Of a stretch of 45,993 nt of DNA, positions 33,420-42,195 are shown piece by piece. The notes under the pieces are model-generated. The model was not told the origin of the DNA, searched no databases, and worked only from the letters and a program-made list of their open reading frames with translations. Position numbers and translations under genes: made by a program. The stretch comes from Gelidibacter algens. Its GTDB lineage: Bacteria > Bacteroidota > Bacteroidia > Flavobacteriales > Flavobacteriaceae. Location: the NCBI RefSeq assembly GCF_001678675.1, contig NZ_LZRN01000034.1:1-45993 (forward strand), given 5' to 3'. Each line of letters opens with the position of its first letter. Position 1 is the first letter of the stretch.

Positions 33420-34571
33420 TTATTTAGCAAGTCTGATTCCTGAAAATTGCCATTGCGATTCTGGATGGAAGAAATTTCTATAGGTAGGTCTGCTATGGCC
33501 TAGTGCCGTAGCTATGGAAGCGCCTCTCAGCACCATTTGATTAATCATGAATTTACCGTTATATTCTCCAACAGCACCTTGTGCCGTCTTAAATTTTGGA
33601 TAGGGCAAATAAGCACTATTGGTCCATTCCCAATGCGTGCCCCAATGGAGTTTTGATGAGGCTGCTTCCCACTCAAATTCTGTGGGTAATCTCAAGCCTT
33701 TCCATTGAGCATAGGCTGCCGCTTCATAGAATGAAATATGGGTTAACATGGCGTTTTCATCAATGCTTTCTAAACCAGAAAAGGTGTAGTGATGCCATGT
33801 ATCATTCACATTTTTCCAATATAGTGGGTTTGATATATGATTATCATTGATCCAGGACCAACCTTCACTCAACCAATATTCTGGATTTTTATACCCATCG
33901 TCATTTATAAAGGCAATAAATTCCCCATAGGTCACTAAATTATTAGAGATTTCAAAAGTCTCCAAGAACACACGATGCACACCCAACTCGTTATCAAAAC
34001 AGAAGTCATCAGACTGATGTCCAATTTGGTAGGTGCCTTCAGGTATTTCTGTCCAACCATTAGCGTTCTTATTGTATCTATTTATGAGATTATTTTTATA
34101 CAGTTGAGGGTATAATGGGTTTAAAGCTAAGGTATGTTTGATATCTGTAATCAACAATTCCTGATGCTGCTGTTCGTGGTTAATTCCTAAAATGGTCAAA
34201 GTTGTCATTTCTTTGTCAGATACTGACCCCAATAATTTAATCATCGCATCATCAACATACGCTCTATACTGATACACTCTTTCAACAGTGGGCCGCGTCA
34301 AGAGTCCTCTGTTATGCCTTTCAATGCGCTCACCTATACTATTGTAATAACTATTGAAAAGAAACCCGAAATTGGTATCAAACACCTTGTATTTTGGTAC
34401 GTACTTTTTTAAGATCATTTCTTCAAAAAACCAAGTTATGTGTGCAATATGCCACTTTGGTGGACTGGCAAAGACAGCAGATTGTGGCGTGTAATCCTCA
34501 ACTTGCAAATGCTTACAAATCATTTCTGTACGTTGGCGTGTTTCAATGTATTTTTCGGTAAGTGTCTTCAT
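33420..34571 (-). CDS. egtB: Hercynine oxygenase / sulfoxide synthase EgtB
   Basis: Non-heme iron enzyme that joins hercynine to cysteine or gamma-glutamylcysteine through a C-S bond. The 383-residue protein has a DinB-like N-terminal domain with iron ligands in KWHIAHITWFFE (His41/His44) and HEQQHQE (His132, His136, Glu138; the HX3HXE motif), and a C-terminal FGE-sulfatase domain (about 175-383, LRLPTEFEWEAASSK and VLRGASIATALGHSRPTYRNFFHP). It is first in the egtB-egtD operon. No EgtE-type C-S lyase or EgtA/EgtC is adjacent. A promoter was not located with confidence. Confidence 0.93.
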   Translation of the reverse strand: MKTLTEKYIETRQRTEMICKHLQVEDYTPQSAVFASPPKWHIAHITWFFEEMILKKYVPKYKVFDTNFGFLFNSYYNSIGERIERHNRGLLTRPTVERVYQYRAYVDDAMIKLLGSVSDKEMTTLTILGINHEQQHQELLITDIKHTLALNPLYPQLYKNNLINRYNKNANGWTEIPEGTYQIGHQSDDFCFDNELGVHRVFLETFEISNNLVTYGEFIAFINDDGYKNPEYWLSEGWSWINDNHISNPLYWKNVNDTWHHYTFSGLESIDENAMLTHISFYEAAAYAQWKGLRLPTEFEWEAASSKLHWGTHWEWTNSAYLPYPKFKTAQGAVGEYNGKFMINQMVLRGASIATALGHSRPTYRNFFHPESQWQFSGIRLAK

Positions 34572-34808
34572 AGTCCTATAAATATAGTAAGGATTTTATA
34601 TTTTCTATGTGAAAATCCCGATAACATACGCATTTTCTTTAAATGAGTTACAGCAAAGACGCGGCTGACAATTGGAATTTCTCAAATTTTTTCTTGGGAA
34701 TTCTTAACAATCGGTTTTTGAAATGGAACTGTATTCGCTCCTTTTAAGAGTTTTATATATATCAATTATCGAAATTAATTATAGTTTTGCAGCTTCAAAA
34801 ATAAACCT

Positions 34809-36446
34809 ATGATTTCAGTCGATAATTTAGCCGTAGAGTTTGGTGGAACTTCTTTATTTAGCGAGGTGTCCTTCACCATTAATGAAAATGACAAAATTGC
34901 CCTAATGGGAAAAAATGGCGCAGGAAAGTCTACAATGATGAAAATTATTGCTGGTGAGCAAAGGGCCACAAAAGGACATGTTCGTTTTCCAAAAGACGCC
35001 GTTATTGCGTATTTGCCGCAGCATTTGCTCACTGAAGACCAGTGCACGGTTTTTGAAGAGGCTTCCAAAGCTTTTGCCCATGTATTTGAGATGCGTGATG
35101 AGATGGAACAGTTGAATAAAGCGTTGGAAACACGAACAGATTATGACTCTGACGACTATATGCAACTTATTCAGAAAGTGTCTGATTTGGGTGAAAAGTA
35201 TTATGCTCTTGAAGATGTCAATTATGATGCTGAAGTTGAAAAGGCTTTGGGTGGGTTGGGTTTTAAGCGCGATGATTTTAGCCGTCAAACTGGCGAATTT
35301 AGTGGTGGGTTTCGTATGCGTATTGAGTTGGCAAAAATCTTATTGCAAAAACCAGATCTGATCCTCTTGGATGAGCCTACCAACCATATTGATATAGAAT
35401 CAGTAATTTGGCTTGAAGATTTTTTGCTCAACAAGGCCAATGCCGTTATGGTTATTTCACATGACAAGGCTTTTATTGATAACATTACCAATAGAACCAT
35501 TGAGGTTACCATGGGTCGCATTTATGATTATAAAGCCAATTATTCCCATTACTTACAATTGCGAGAAGACAGACGTGTACATCAAATAAAGGCACATCAA
35601 GAACAGCAAAAATTTATAGCGGATAACATGGCGTTTATTGAGCGCTTTAAAGGCACCTACTCAAAAACCAATCAAGTTAATTCAAGAGAGCGCATGCTCG
35701 AAAAATTAGAACCTATAGAAATTGATGATATTGACACTTCCGCTCTAAAGTTGAGATTCCCACCTGCGCAACGTTCAGGAGATTATCCCGTAACGGTAAA
35801 GGATTTGTCAAAATCATATGAGCATCACGTGGTTTTTAAAGAGGCCAACATGTCTATTTCAAGAGGAGAGAAAGTGTCTTTTGTAGGACGAAATGGTGAA
35901 GGCAAAAGCACCATGATCAAAGCGATTATGGGTGAAATTGACGTGGAAGGAAAGTGTCATTTGGGTCATAATGTGAAGGTTGGCTATTTTGCACAAAATC
36001 AGGCGTCATTATTAGATGAAGGCTTGACCATTTTCCAAACCGTTGATGAAGTGGCTAAAGGCGATGTCAGAACCCAAATCAAGAATATCCTTGGGCGTTT
36101 TATGTTTAAGGGCGATGATATTGATAAAAAGGTAAGCGTGCTTTCAGGAGGTGAAAAAACACGATTGGCCATGGTAAAACTATTGTTGGAACCCGTCAAT
36201 TTGTTGATTCTGGATGAGCCTACCAATCATCTGGATTTAAAATCAAAAGACGTTTTAAAAGAAGCACTCCTAGATTTTGATGGCACCTTGATTTTAGTAT
36301 CGCATGACCGGGATTTTCTTCAAGGTTTATCGCAAAAAGTATTCGAATTTAAAGAGCAAAGGGTCATAGAGCATTTTGAAACTATTGATGATTTCTTGGT
36401 GAGAAATAGAATAGAAAACTTAAAAGAAATTGATTTACGAAAATAG
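34809..36446 (+). CDS. ABC-F family ATPase (YbiT/EttA-like)
   Basis: Soluble translation-associated ATPase of 545 residues, with two ABC domains and no membrane part. The first ABC has Walker A GKNGAGKS (about 35-42), signature FSGGFRMRIELAKILL and LLDEPTNHIDIESV. A linker of basic residues follows (RVHQIKAHQEQQKFI). The second ABC has GRNGEGKS, LSGGEKTRLAMVKLL and LILDEPTNHLDLKS. These are the Walker/signature pairs of ABC-F factors such as YbiT/AbcF2; a link to antibiotic resistance is not supported. It starts with ATG at 34809. A TAGTTTTG box lies at 34782-34789. Confidence 0.93.
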   Translation: MISVDNLAVEFGGTSLFSEVSFTINENDKIALMGKNGAGKSTMMKIIAGEQRATKGHVRFPKDAVIAYLPQHLLTEDQCTVFEEASKAFAHVFEMRDEMEQLNKALETRTDYDSDDYMQLIQKVSDLGEKYYALEDVNYDAEVEKALGGLGFKRDDFSRQTGEFSGGFRMRIELAKILLQKPDLILLDEPTNHIDIESVIWLEDFLLNKANAVMVISHDKAFIDNITNRTIEVTMGRIYDYKANYSHYLQLREDRRVHQIKAHQEQQKFIADNMAFIERFKGTYSKTNQVNSRERMLEKLEPIEIDDIDTSALKLRFPPAQRSGDYPVTVKDLSKSYEHHVVFKEANMSISRGEKVSFVGRNGEGKSTMIKAIMGEIDVEGKCHLGHNVKVGYFAQNQASLLDEGLTIFQTVDEVAKGDVRTQIKNILGRFMFKGDDIDKKVSVLSGGEKTRLAMVKLLLEPVNLLILDEPTNHLDLKSKDVLKEALLDFDGTLILVSHDRDFLQGLSQKVFEFKEQRVIEHFETIDDFLVRNRIENLKEIDLRK

Positions 36447-36576
36447 GAACTCCTGTTAAATTGTTCCAATAATCTTTAGTTTACATCTGTTTTATCTAAT
36501 TTTTTATTATTAAATTCTCGACTTTAATAATAAAAACATCTGAATTTCAGATTACAGCAATATACACAAGTGTCAT

Positions 36577-37314
36577 ATGATAAAAAACATCACCCTTTTA
36601 ATTAGGAAGTTACGATCATTCTTGAAAGAAAAATTCAAACAATATGATGTCACACTGCCTTATATCATAACTTTTGTGGTTGCGTTGGTAGTTGTTGTGG
36701 GCGGTATTAACTTATTTATAGAACTTACAGAGACTTTAAAGTCGGAATTGTTGGCAGATTATGACCAGCAAATTACTCAATATGTCCTTAGTCACCGTTC
36801 CCCGGCACTTACCAAATACTTTATTTTTGTAACCCATTTAGGCGATGTCTACGGATATCTCATTGTGGTGGGCATTTTTACAGTGGTGTCCATATTTGTT
36901 TTTAAACGCTGGAAATATATCATTCAAATTTTTTTGGTTTTGGCTTTGTCAGCTTTGTCAAACTTGATTCTTAAACGCTTTGTAGATAGGGCAAGGCCCG
37001 GTATTGAGCATATGGTATCTGTTGAAACATTGAGTTATCCTAGCGGACATGCGATGAGTGCGATGGCTTTTTACGGATTTTTGATGTATTTGTTCTATAG
37101 GTTCAAGATCAATGTATTTTTAAAGACAGGCATTATCGTTCTGTTAGGAATTCTTATTTTGAGCATTGGCTTTAGCCGTATTTATCTGGGCGTGCACTTT
37201 CCTTCTGACGTTGCTGGCGGATATATTGCTGGTTTTATATGGGTGGTCTTTTGCGTGCTTCTTTTTAACCTTATTGAAGTTTTTAGAAGAGATCCACAAA
37301 CCACAACTGCATAA
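36577..37314 (+). CDS. PAP2-family membrane phosphatase
   Basis: Integral membrane phosphatase (undecaprenyl-diphosphatase or lipid phosphate phosphatase-like), 245 residues with about six helices. The three PAP2 active-site motifs are present: KRFVDRARP (C1), PSGHAMSA (C2, catalytic His) and SRIYLGVHFPSDVAGG (C3). The substrate, lipid carrier or phospholipid, is unknown. A 19-bp palindrome overlaps its stop codon. It is followed by a 267-bp gap before the T9SS lectin protein. Confidence 0.9.
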   Translation: MIKNITLLIRKLRSFLKEKFKQYDVTLPYIITFVVALVVVVGGINLFIELTETLKSELLADYDQQITQYVLSHRSPALTKYFIFVTHLGDVYGYLIVVGIFTVVSIFVFKRWKYIIQIFLVLALSALSNLILKRFVDRARPGIEHMVSVETLSYPSGHAMSAMAFYGFLMYLFYRFKINVFLKTGIIVLLGILILSIGFSRIYLGVHFPSDVAGGYIAGFIWVVFCVLLFNLIEVFRRDPQTTTA

Positions 37315-37328
37315 GAAGACTTCTTATG
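37310..37328. repeat. 19-bp palindrome across the PAP2 stop, followed by a hairpin
   Basis: CATAAGAAG-A-CTTCTTATG is a perfect inverted repeat with a one-base centre, overlapping the TAA at 37312-37314. A second inverted repeat (GTGAAT 37328-37333, loop CCAA, ATTCAC 37338-37343) begins at its last base. No T-tract follows, so it is not a standard terminator. Confidence 0.6.
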
Positions 37329-37581
37329 TGAATCCAAATTCACTGGTTGCCTTTATAATTTTCAAACAATAAATTTCCTAAAGATGAACAAAATACCATT
37401 GGCGTAAAATTCGCTTTTCTGCCAAAACCCTATGAAGGAAGCTTTGTCTAAATTGAAAGTTAATTTCAAATAGTTGGTGATCTCAAAATTCCCTACTTTT
37501 TATTTGTTACTTTTAAGGCGCCATAAATTAAATACCGCTTTATAGTGTCTAAAAACTCCCTTATTTACTTTTCTTTTTTTC

Positions 37582-40053
37582 TTGTTTTTTGGCAGTGCAT
37601 TGAGTTGGTCACAAAATATACCACCTATAATTGAGGCCAATGGAGACCAGGTGTATTGTCCGTTGACCCAGATTCCTGTAGCTACGGCATTTAATATTAT
37701 CGATCCTGATGACGCGACTCTGTCAGAATTGTTTATTCAAATTTCTACTGGCTATGTCATCAATCAAGATCAATTGCGATTAACTGGGTCACATCCCACC
37801 ATTACCACATCGTGGAATACTGTTGAAGGAAAATTGACACTGGCGGGCGTTGGTAATGCTCCCATAATGCATTCTGATTTGATAAACGCTGTGTTAGAGG
37901 TAGTTTTTGAAAGCACTTCATCTGCAATTTCGGGTGATCGTTTTTTTTCTTTTTCTATCGGCAATGCAAATTATTTGCCTTCAACAGGCCATTATTATGA
38001 GTTTATTCCCTCAATAGGAATCACGTGGAAGGATGCCAAAACCGCAGCCTCCGCATTGAGCTATTACGGAATGCAAGGCTATTTGGCAACCATTGGATCT
38101 GCTGCAGAATCGCAGTTGGCAGGAAAACAAGCCTCTGGTGCAGGCTGGATAGGAGGCACGGATGAAGCAATAGAAGGCGTCTGGAAATGGGCTACCGGTC
38201 CTGAAACGGGAACGATTTTTTGGAATGGCGCCAGTAACGGCTCATCAGCCGCCGGACAATATGCCAACTGGAACGCAAATGAACCTAACAATTTAGGAAA
38301 TGAAAACTATGCGCATATTACGGCTCCTGGAATCGGCATAAGAGGCTCTTGGAACGATTTGAGCAATACAGGTGGCGCGAGTGGCGATTATCAACCAAAA
38401 GGTTTTATTGTGGAATATGGAGGGATGCCAGGAGATCCTGTTCTCGACATTTCTGCCAGTACTAAAATTTCTATAAACGCATTACTCAGCACCACTGGAG
38501 CAGAGCGTTGCGGCTCCGGAACCTTGGTTTTAAACGCAGTTGCACCTCTAGGAGCAGTTGTGCTTTGGTATGCCGCCCCAACAGGTGGCGCGGCATTGGC
38601 ATCAGGCACTAATTTTACAACACCTTTATTATCAACAACCACTACCTTTTACGCCTTGGCTTCTTCTGGTGGCTGCACCAATGGCTCCAGAACTCCGGTG
38701 GTAGCTAGGATTAAAGAAGTGGCCATAATTGCTTCTTCAGTTACCTATAAAAACTGTGATGTAGATGGTATTGCTGATGGACTTACAGATTTCAATTTGA
38801 ACGAAATTGATGCCCTCATAAACCCAACGCATGCGGCTGATCTAAATATTAGTTACCATCTCACAATTGGCAATGCAAATGCAAATTTAGAGGCAATTGA
38901 TCCATCACAATTTAACAATGCTATAGCCTCCACACTTTACGCTCGCGTGGAAAATACTAACGGTTGTTTTGATATTTCAACTGTTGATTTAGAAATTTCT
39001 ACCACATCTTTTCCTAACAATTATCTTCAGGAGTTGGAAACCTGTGATAAGGATACTGTTAATGATGGTTTTCATGTATTTAATTTAAGCGCTACAGCCA
39101 TTGATTTTCTAACTCAATTTCCTACCGGTCAGAATTTAAGTGTGCATTTTTATGAAAGCTTATCAGATGCGCAATTAGATCAGAATGAAATTGAAACGAC
39201 TTCAAACTATAGAAATCAAACGCCATTTTCCCAACGCATTTATGTAAAAGTTGAAAGTGACGATGGTAGTTGTTATGGGGTAGGCCCGCATTTGCAACTC
39301 ACGGTGCAGCCTTTGCCAAATTTTACAGTGGACCAATCGGAAACTTTTTGCTTGAACGGCGCACCAATTGTTTTGGAAACTTATAATCCTGATGACAATT
39401 ACACCTATATATGGACTGATGCTACAAATCAAATCATAAGTACGCAACCTACAGCAACGGTTACTTCGGCAGGTATTTACAAGGTTACTGCAACATCTCT
39501 ATTTGGATGTGAATCCTTACCAAAAACTTTTGAGGTTGTTGGATCTGGAATAGCCACTTTAACTGAAGATAGTATTTCCATTGACGATTTATCTGATACA
39601 AACACTATTACCGTTGACACGAGCACTTTGGGCCTTGGCGACTATGAGTTTTCTTTGGGAAGTATATATGGACCCTATCAAGATTCCCCAATTTTCACGA
39701 ATGTTTCAGTAGGGGTACAAACGCTTTATGTGAACGATAAAAATGGGTGTGGAGTTGCTGAAATAGAGGTTTTTGTGATGGGGTTTCCTAAGTTTTTTAC
39801 ACCTAACAATGACGGGTTCAATGACACTTGGAATTTGAAGGGCTTTCCGGCGCACGTCTCACAAAAATCCTATATCGATATTTATAACCGCTACGGCCTG
39901 TTCTTAAAACGTATTCGTCTGAATGATTTAGGTTGGGATGGTTTTTTTCAGGGAAAATCACTACCGGCAACCGATTATTGGTTTGTGGCATATTTATCAG
40001 ACCAAGATGGTCAAACACGCAATTTTAAAGGCCATTTCAGTTTGTTGCGATAG
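37582..40053 (+). CDS. Secreted C-type lectin-domain protein with T9SS type B sorting domain
   Basis: The open frame from TTG at 37582 encodes 823 residues. After a beta-rich leader comes a C-type lectin domain (about 137-280) with WIGGTD, WKWATGP, NANEPNN (E234, N236) and GSWNDL, so calcium-dependent sugar binding is likely. CHU/Ig-like repeats follow (SGTLVLNAVAPLGAVVLWYA, NVSVGVQTLYVNDKNGCG). The C-terminal region FFTPNNDGFNDTWNL to FKGHFSLLR is the type B (gliding-motility-associated) sorting signal that sends the protein through T9SS. The TTG start leaves only SALSWSQ of a signal peptide. A GTG at 37545 in another frame reads MSKNSLIYFSFFLVF; dropping one T of the T6 run at 37585-37590 fuses it to GSALSWSQ, a normal signal peptide. 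Confidence 0.85.
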   Translation: MFFGSALSWSQNIPPIIEANGDQVYCPLTQIPVATAFNIIDPDDATLSELFIQISTGYVINQDQLRLTGSHPTITTSWNTVEGKLTLAGVGNAPIMHSDLINAVLEVVFESTSSAISGDRFFSFSIGNANYLPSTGHYYEFIPSIGITWKDAKTAASALSYYGMQGYLATIGSAAESQLAGKQASGAGWIGGTDEAIEGVWKWATGPETGTIFWNGASNGSSAAGQYANWNANEPNNLGNENYAHITAPGIGIRGSWNDLSNTGGASGDYQPKGFIVEYGGMPGDPVLDISASTKISINALLSTTGAERCGSGTLVLNAVAPLGAVVLWYAAPTGGAALASGTNFTTPLLSTTTTFYALASSGGCTNGSRTPVVARIKEVAIIASSVTYKNCDVDGIADGLTDFNLNEIDALINPTHAADLNISYHLTIGNANANLEAIDPSQFNNAIASTLYARVENTNGCFDISTVDLEISTTSFPNNYLQELETCDKDTVNDGFHVFNLSATAIDFLTQFPTGQNLSVHFYESLSDAQLDQNEIETTSNYRNQTPFSQRIYVKVESDDGSCYGVGPHLQLTVQPLPNFTVDQSETFCLNGAPIVLETYNPDDNYTYIWTDATNQIISTQPTATVTSAGIYKVTATSLFGCESLPKTFEVVGSGIATLTEDSISIDDLSDTNTITVDTSTLGLGDYEFSLGSIYGPYQDSPIFTNVSVGVQTLYVNDKNGCGVAEIEVFVMGFPKFFTPNNDGFNDTWNLKGFPAHVSQKSYIDIYNRYGLFLKRIRLNDLGWDGFFQGKSLPATDYWFVAYLSDQDGQTRNFKGHFSLLR

Positions 40054-40079
40054 AAGGTGGTAACTAAAAGGTTGAGAAA

Positions 40080-40577
40080 TTATGGCTCAACAGGCTCTTT
40101 TACATCTTTGTCACGTTCCCAACCTTCATGCTGTAGTACAATTTTTTCAAAAGCTATACATGATCGGTTGGCATCAAGTTCTGGTAAGGGTTGATATTCT
40201 GATACCCAACAACGGTAGACTCTGTAGGAGATAACTGGGGTGCCTTGCAAATTGAAAAGCTCAATGACAATATCTTTTTTATAGGTTGCAAGAGACATTG
40301 CAGCATCTGCGCTACTATTGAATACTAAATTGGCCCAATCTTCAAATTCAGTATCATGAGAAAGGCCGCGTTGAAGAGTTATGGGTTCAAAAAAGGTGTT
40401 TCCAGGAGACAATCGAGATGTACTGCTCCCGCCATCACGATGTTGTACCGATTCTGTGGTGCGCTTTAAAGCACTGATAGTTGATACAGCAGCAATATAT
40501 CTTCCATCCCATTTTACTCTAAATTTAAAATTTTTATAAGGATCTAAACGATGGGTATTGACGCTAAACATTGTCAT
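40080..40577 (-). CDS. Orphan contractile-tail tube protein (eCIS/phage-like)
   Basis: A 165-residue protein strongly resembling tail-tube proteins of extracellular contractile injection systems and T4-like phages (TIGR02241/PF06841 type): DPYKNFKFRVKWDGRYIAAVSTISALKRTTESVQHRDGG, then SRLSPGNTFFEPITLQRGLSHDTEFEDWAN, then VISYRVYRCWVSEYQPLPELDAN with FEKIVLQHEGWERD. Normally such genes sit with sheath, baseplate and AAA-ATPase genes, none of which are in the window. It stands alone between a T9SS gene and a sirtuin, both unrelated. It may be a domesticated or relict component, or part of a split locus. Function here is unknown. Confidence 0.85.
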   Translation of the reverse strand: MTMFSVNTHRLDPYKNFKFRVKWDGRYIAAVSTISALKRTTESVQHRDGGSSTSRLSPGNTFFEPITLQRGLSHDTEFEDWANLVFNSSADAAMSLATYKKDIVIELFNLQGTPVISYRVYRCWVSEYQPLPELDANRSCIAFEKIVLQHEGWERDKDVKEPVEP

Positions 40578-40650
40578 AACTGAATATTTTAAATATTAAT
40601 AACATTCTAATATACAATAAGATAGTAATTAATACAAAACTGAACTAATT

Positions 40651-41328
40651 TTAAGTGCTCAATAATCTCATCACCTTTTTGATCCCCTTTGTGGCAGTTT
40701 CAGAAATAACCGTCAAATGACCACGGCTTTCCATTGCGGGTTTTGGATCTATAAAAAATGTTGGTGTCCCTTCGGGCACATAATGCATTAAACTAGCCGC
40801 AGGATACACTTGCATTGAGGTGCCAATAATGATCAACACATCTGCATTGGCGCATACTTCCATCGCTTTGTCGATCATCGGTACAGCTTCTCCAAACCAC
40901 ACCACATGAGGTCTTAATTGATGGCCTTCAGGGCAAGTGTCTCCCAATCTAATATCGTGTTTGTGCTCAAAGCATTCCAAATCATTCACAATAGACCTGG
41001 ATTTTAGCAATTCGCCATGTAAATGGATGACATCGGAACTTCCGGCGCGTTCGTGCAAATCATCCACATTTTGCGTCACAATAGACACTTTATAATCATG
41101 TTCAAGTGACGCCAAAGCAAAATGAGCGGCATTTGGTTGTACACTCAGCAATTGTCGCCGGCGCTGATTGTAAAACTCCAAAACAAGTTCAGGGTTAATT
41201 CTAAATCCTTCTGGCGTTGCAACTTCCATCACATCGTGGCCTTCCCATAAGCCATCAGCATCTCTAAATGTTTTTAAGCCACTTTCGGCACTCATGCCTG
41301 CACCAGTAAGTACAACAATATGTTTCAT
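40651..41328 (-). CDS. cobB: NAD-dependent deacylase (SIR2 family, class III)
   Basis: Cytoplasmic NAD-dependent lysine deacylase, 225 residues. NAD-binding GAGMSAESGLKTFRD (9-23), TQNVDDLHERAGS and the catalytic His in VIHLHGEL are visible. Tyr53 and Arg56 in FYNQRRR form the YxxR motif that in SIRT5/CobB recognises succinyl- or malonyl-lysine, so desuccinylase activity is likely. The usual four zinc cysteines are not all present: CxxH (LECFEH) and CPEGH remain, which suggests a Cys/His site. It stands alone on the minus strand. Confidence 0.92.
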   Translation of the reverse strand: MKHIVVLTGAGMSAESGLKTFRDADGLWEGHDVMEVATPEGFRINPELVLEFYNQRRRQLLSVQPNAAHFALASLEHDYKVSIVTQNVDDLHERAGSSDVIHLHGELLKSRSIVNDLECFEHKHDIRLGDTCPEGHQLRPHVVWFGEAVPMIDKAMEVCANADVLIIIGTSMQVYPAASLMHYVPEGTPTFFIDPKPAMESRGHLTVISETATKGIKKVMRLLST

Positions 41329-41491
41329 AATTCTAATTTTGTTTAGTATGCAACTGTGTAGGCTTTCAATTTATCTGTTGCACCCCTTTCTTAATTCTAC
41401 AAGATACAATTTTCTATGTTTCAATAGTTTTCAAATCCCCTTCTAAACCAATTCCCAAAAGAAATATTGCCTATGGATTATGGAAGCGCAT

Positions 41492-41499
41492 TATCTTTG
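41492..41499 (+). promoter_or_regulatory. Possible -7 box of trmH
   Basis: TATCTTTG matches TAnnTTTG. A TTG at 41467-41469 lies 22 bp upstream. The trmH ATG follows 33 bp downstream. Confidence 0.5.
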
Positions 41500-41532
41500 C
41501 TTTATTATTTTTCCTAAAAATAAACCTTTTCA

Positions 41533-42195
41533 ATGATTGACCTTCAACTTTTAGAGCATTTAGAAACCTACCTCACACCTCAAAGAAAAGCACGGTTTGA
41601 CGCCGTGCTCCCAAATAGGACAAAGCATTTTACCGTGGCTACGGAAGATGTGTACCAATTGCACAACACAAGTGCGGTGATACGAAGTTGTGATGTTTTT
41701 GGCATTCAGGAAGTGCATATCGTTGAGGAGCGAAACTCTAAGCGTATTGATCATGAAATAGCTATGGGGTCTCAAAAATGGGTGGATTTGAAAAGACACC
41801 AAACGGTTAACGCCTGTATCAAAAACCTGAAGCAAAACGGCTATCAAATTGTAGCAACAACACCACACGAAAACGATCAGTTACTTGCAGATTTTGACAT
41901 CACTAAAAAGTCCTGTTTCTTTTTTGGAAGGGAGGCTGAAGGTTTGTCTCAAGAAGTGATAGAAGTCGCTGATTGCTTTTTGAAAATTCCGATGGTAGGT
42001 TTTACGGAGAGTTTAAATATTTCAGTGTCTGCAGCAATTATTTTGCAGGATGTGACCAATAAGCTGCGACAATCTCGTGTCAATTGGCATTTATCAGAAC
42101 ATGAACAGTTGGAAAAACGATTGGATTGGATTTCAAAAACCTTGAAAAGTTATGATGAGATTGTAAACCGTTATTATGAAGAGAAGGGAGTCTAG
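41533..42195 (+). CDS. trmH: tRNA (guanosine-2'-O-)-methyltransferase TrmH
   Basis: SPOUT-fold enzyme that methylates the 2'-O of G18 in tRNA. The 220-residue protein carries the three SpoU motifs: NTSAVIRSCDVFGIQEV (with the catalytic Arg), FFFGREAEGLSQEVIE, and MVGFTESLNISVSAAIIL (trefoil-knot SAM site). N- and C-terminal helices (LEHLETYLTPQRKARF and EQLEKRLDWISKT) match TrmH rather than TrmL. The last four bases overlap the convergent gene's stop. Confidence 0.95.
   Translation: MIDLQLLEHLETYLTPQRKARFDAVLPNRTKHFTVATEDVYQLHNTSAVIRSCDVFGIQEVHIVEERNSKRIDHEIAMGSQKWVDLKRHQTVNACIKNLKQNGYQIVATTPHENDQLLADFDITKKSCFFFGREAEGLSQEVIEVADCFLKIPMVGFTESLNISVSAAIILQDVTNKLRQSRVNWHLSEHEQLEKRLDWISKTLKSYDEIVNRYYEEKGV

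Noticed and set aside
34809-36446. Antibiotic-resistance ABC-F protein
   Set aside because: Motifs fit the housekeeping YbiT-like group and no resistance context is present.
37374-37453. 25-codon open stretch ending KPYEGSFV before the T9SS gene
   Set aside because: It has no start codon and is too short to distinguish from chance.
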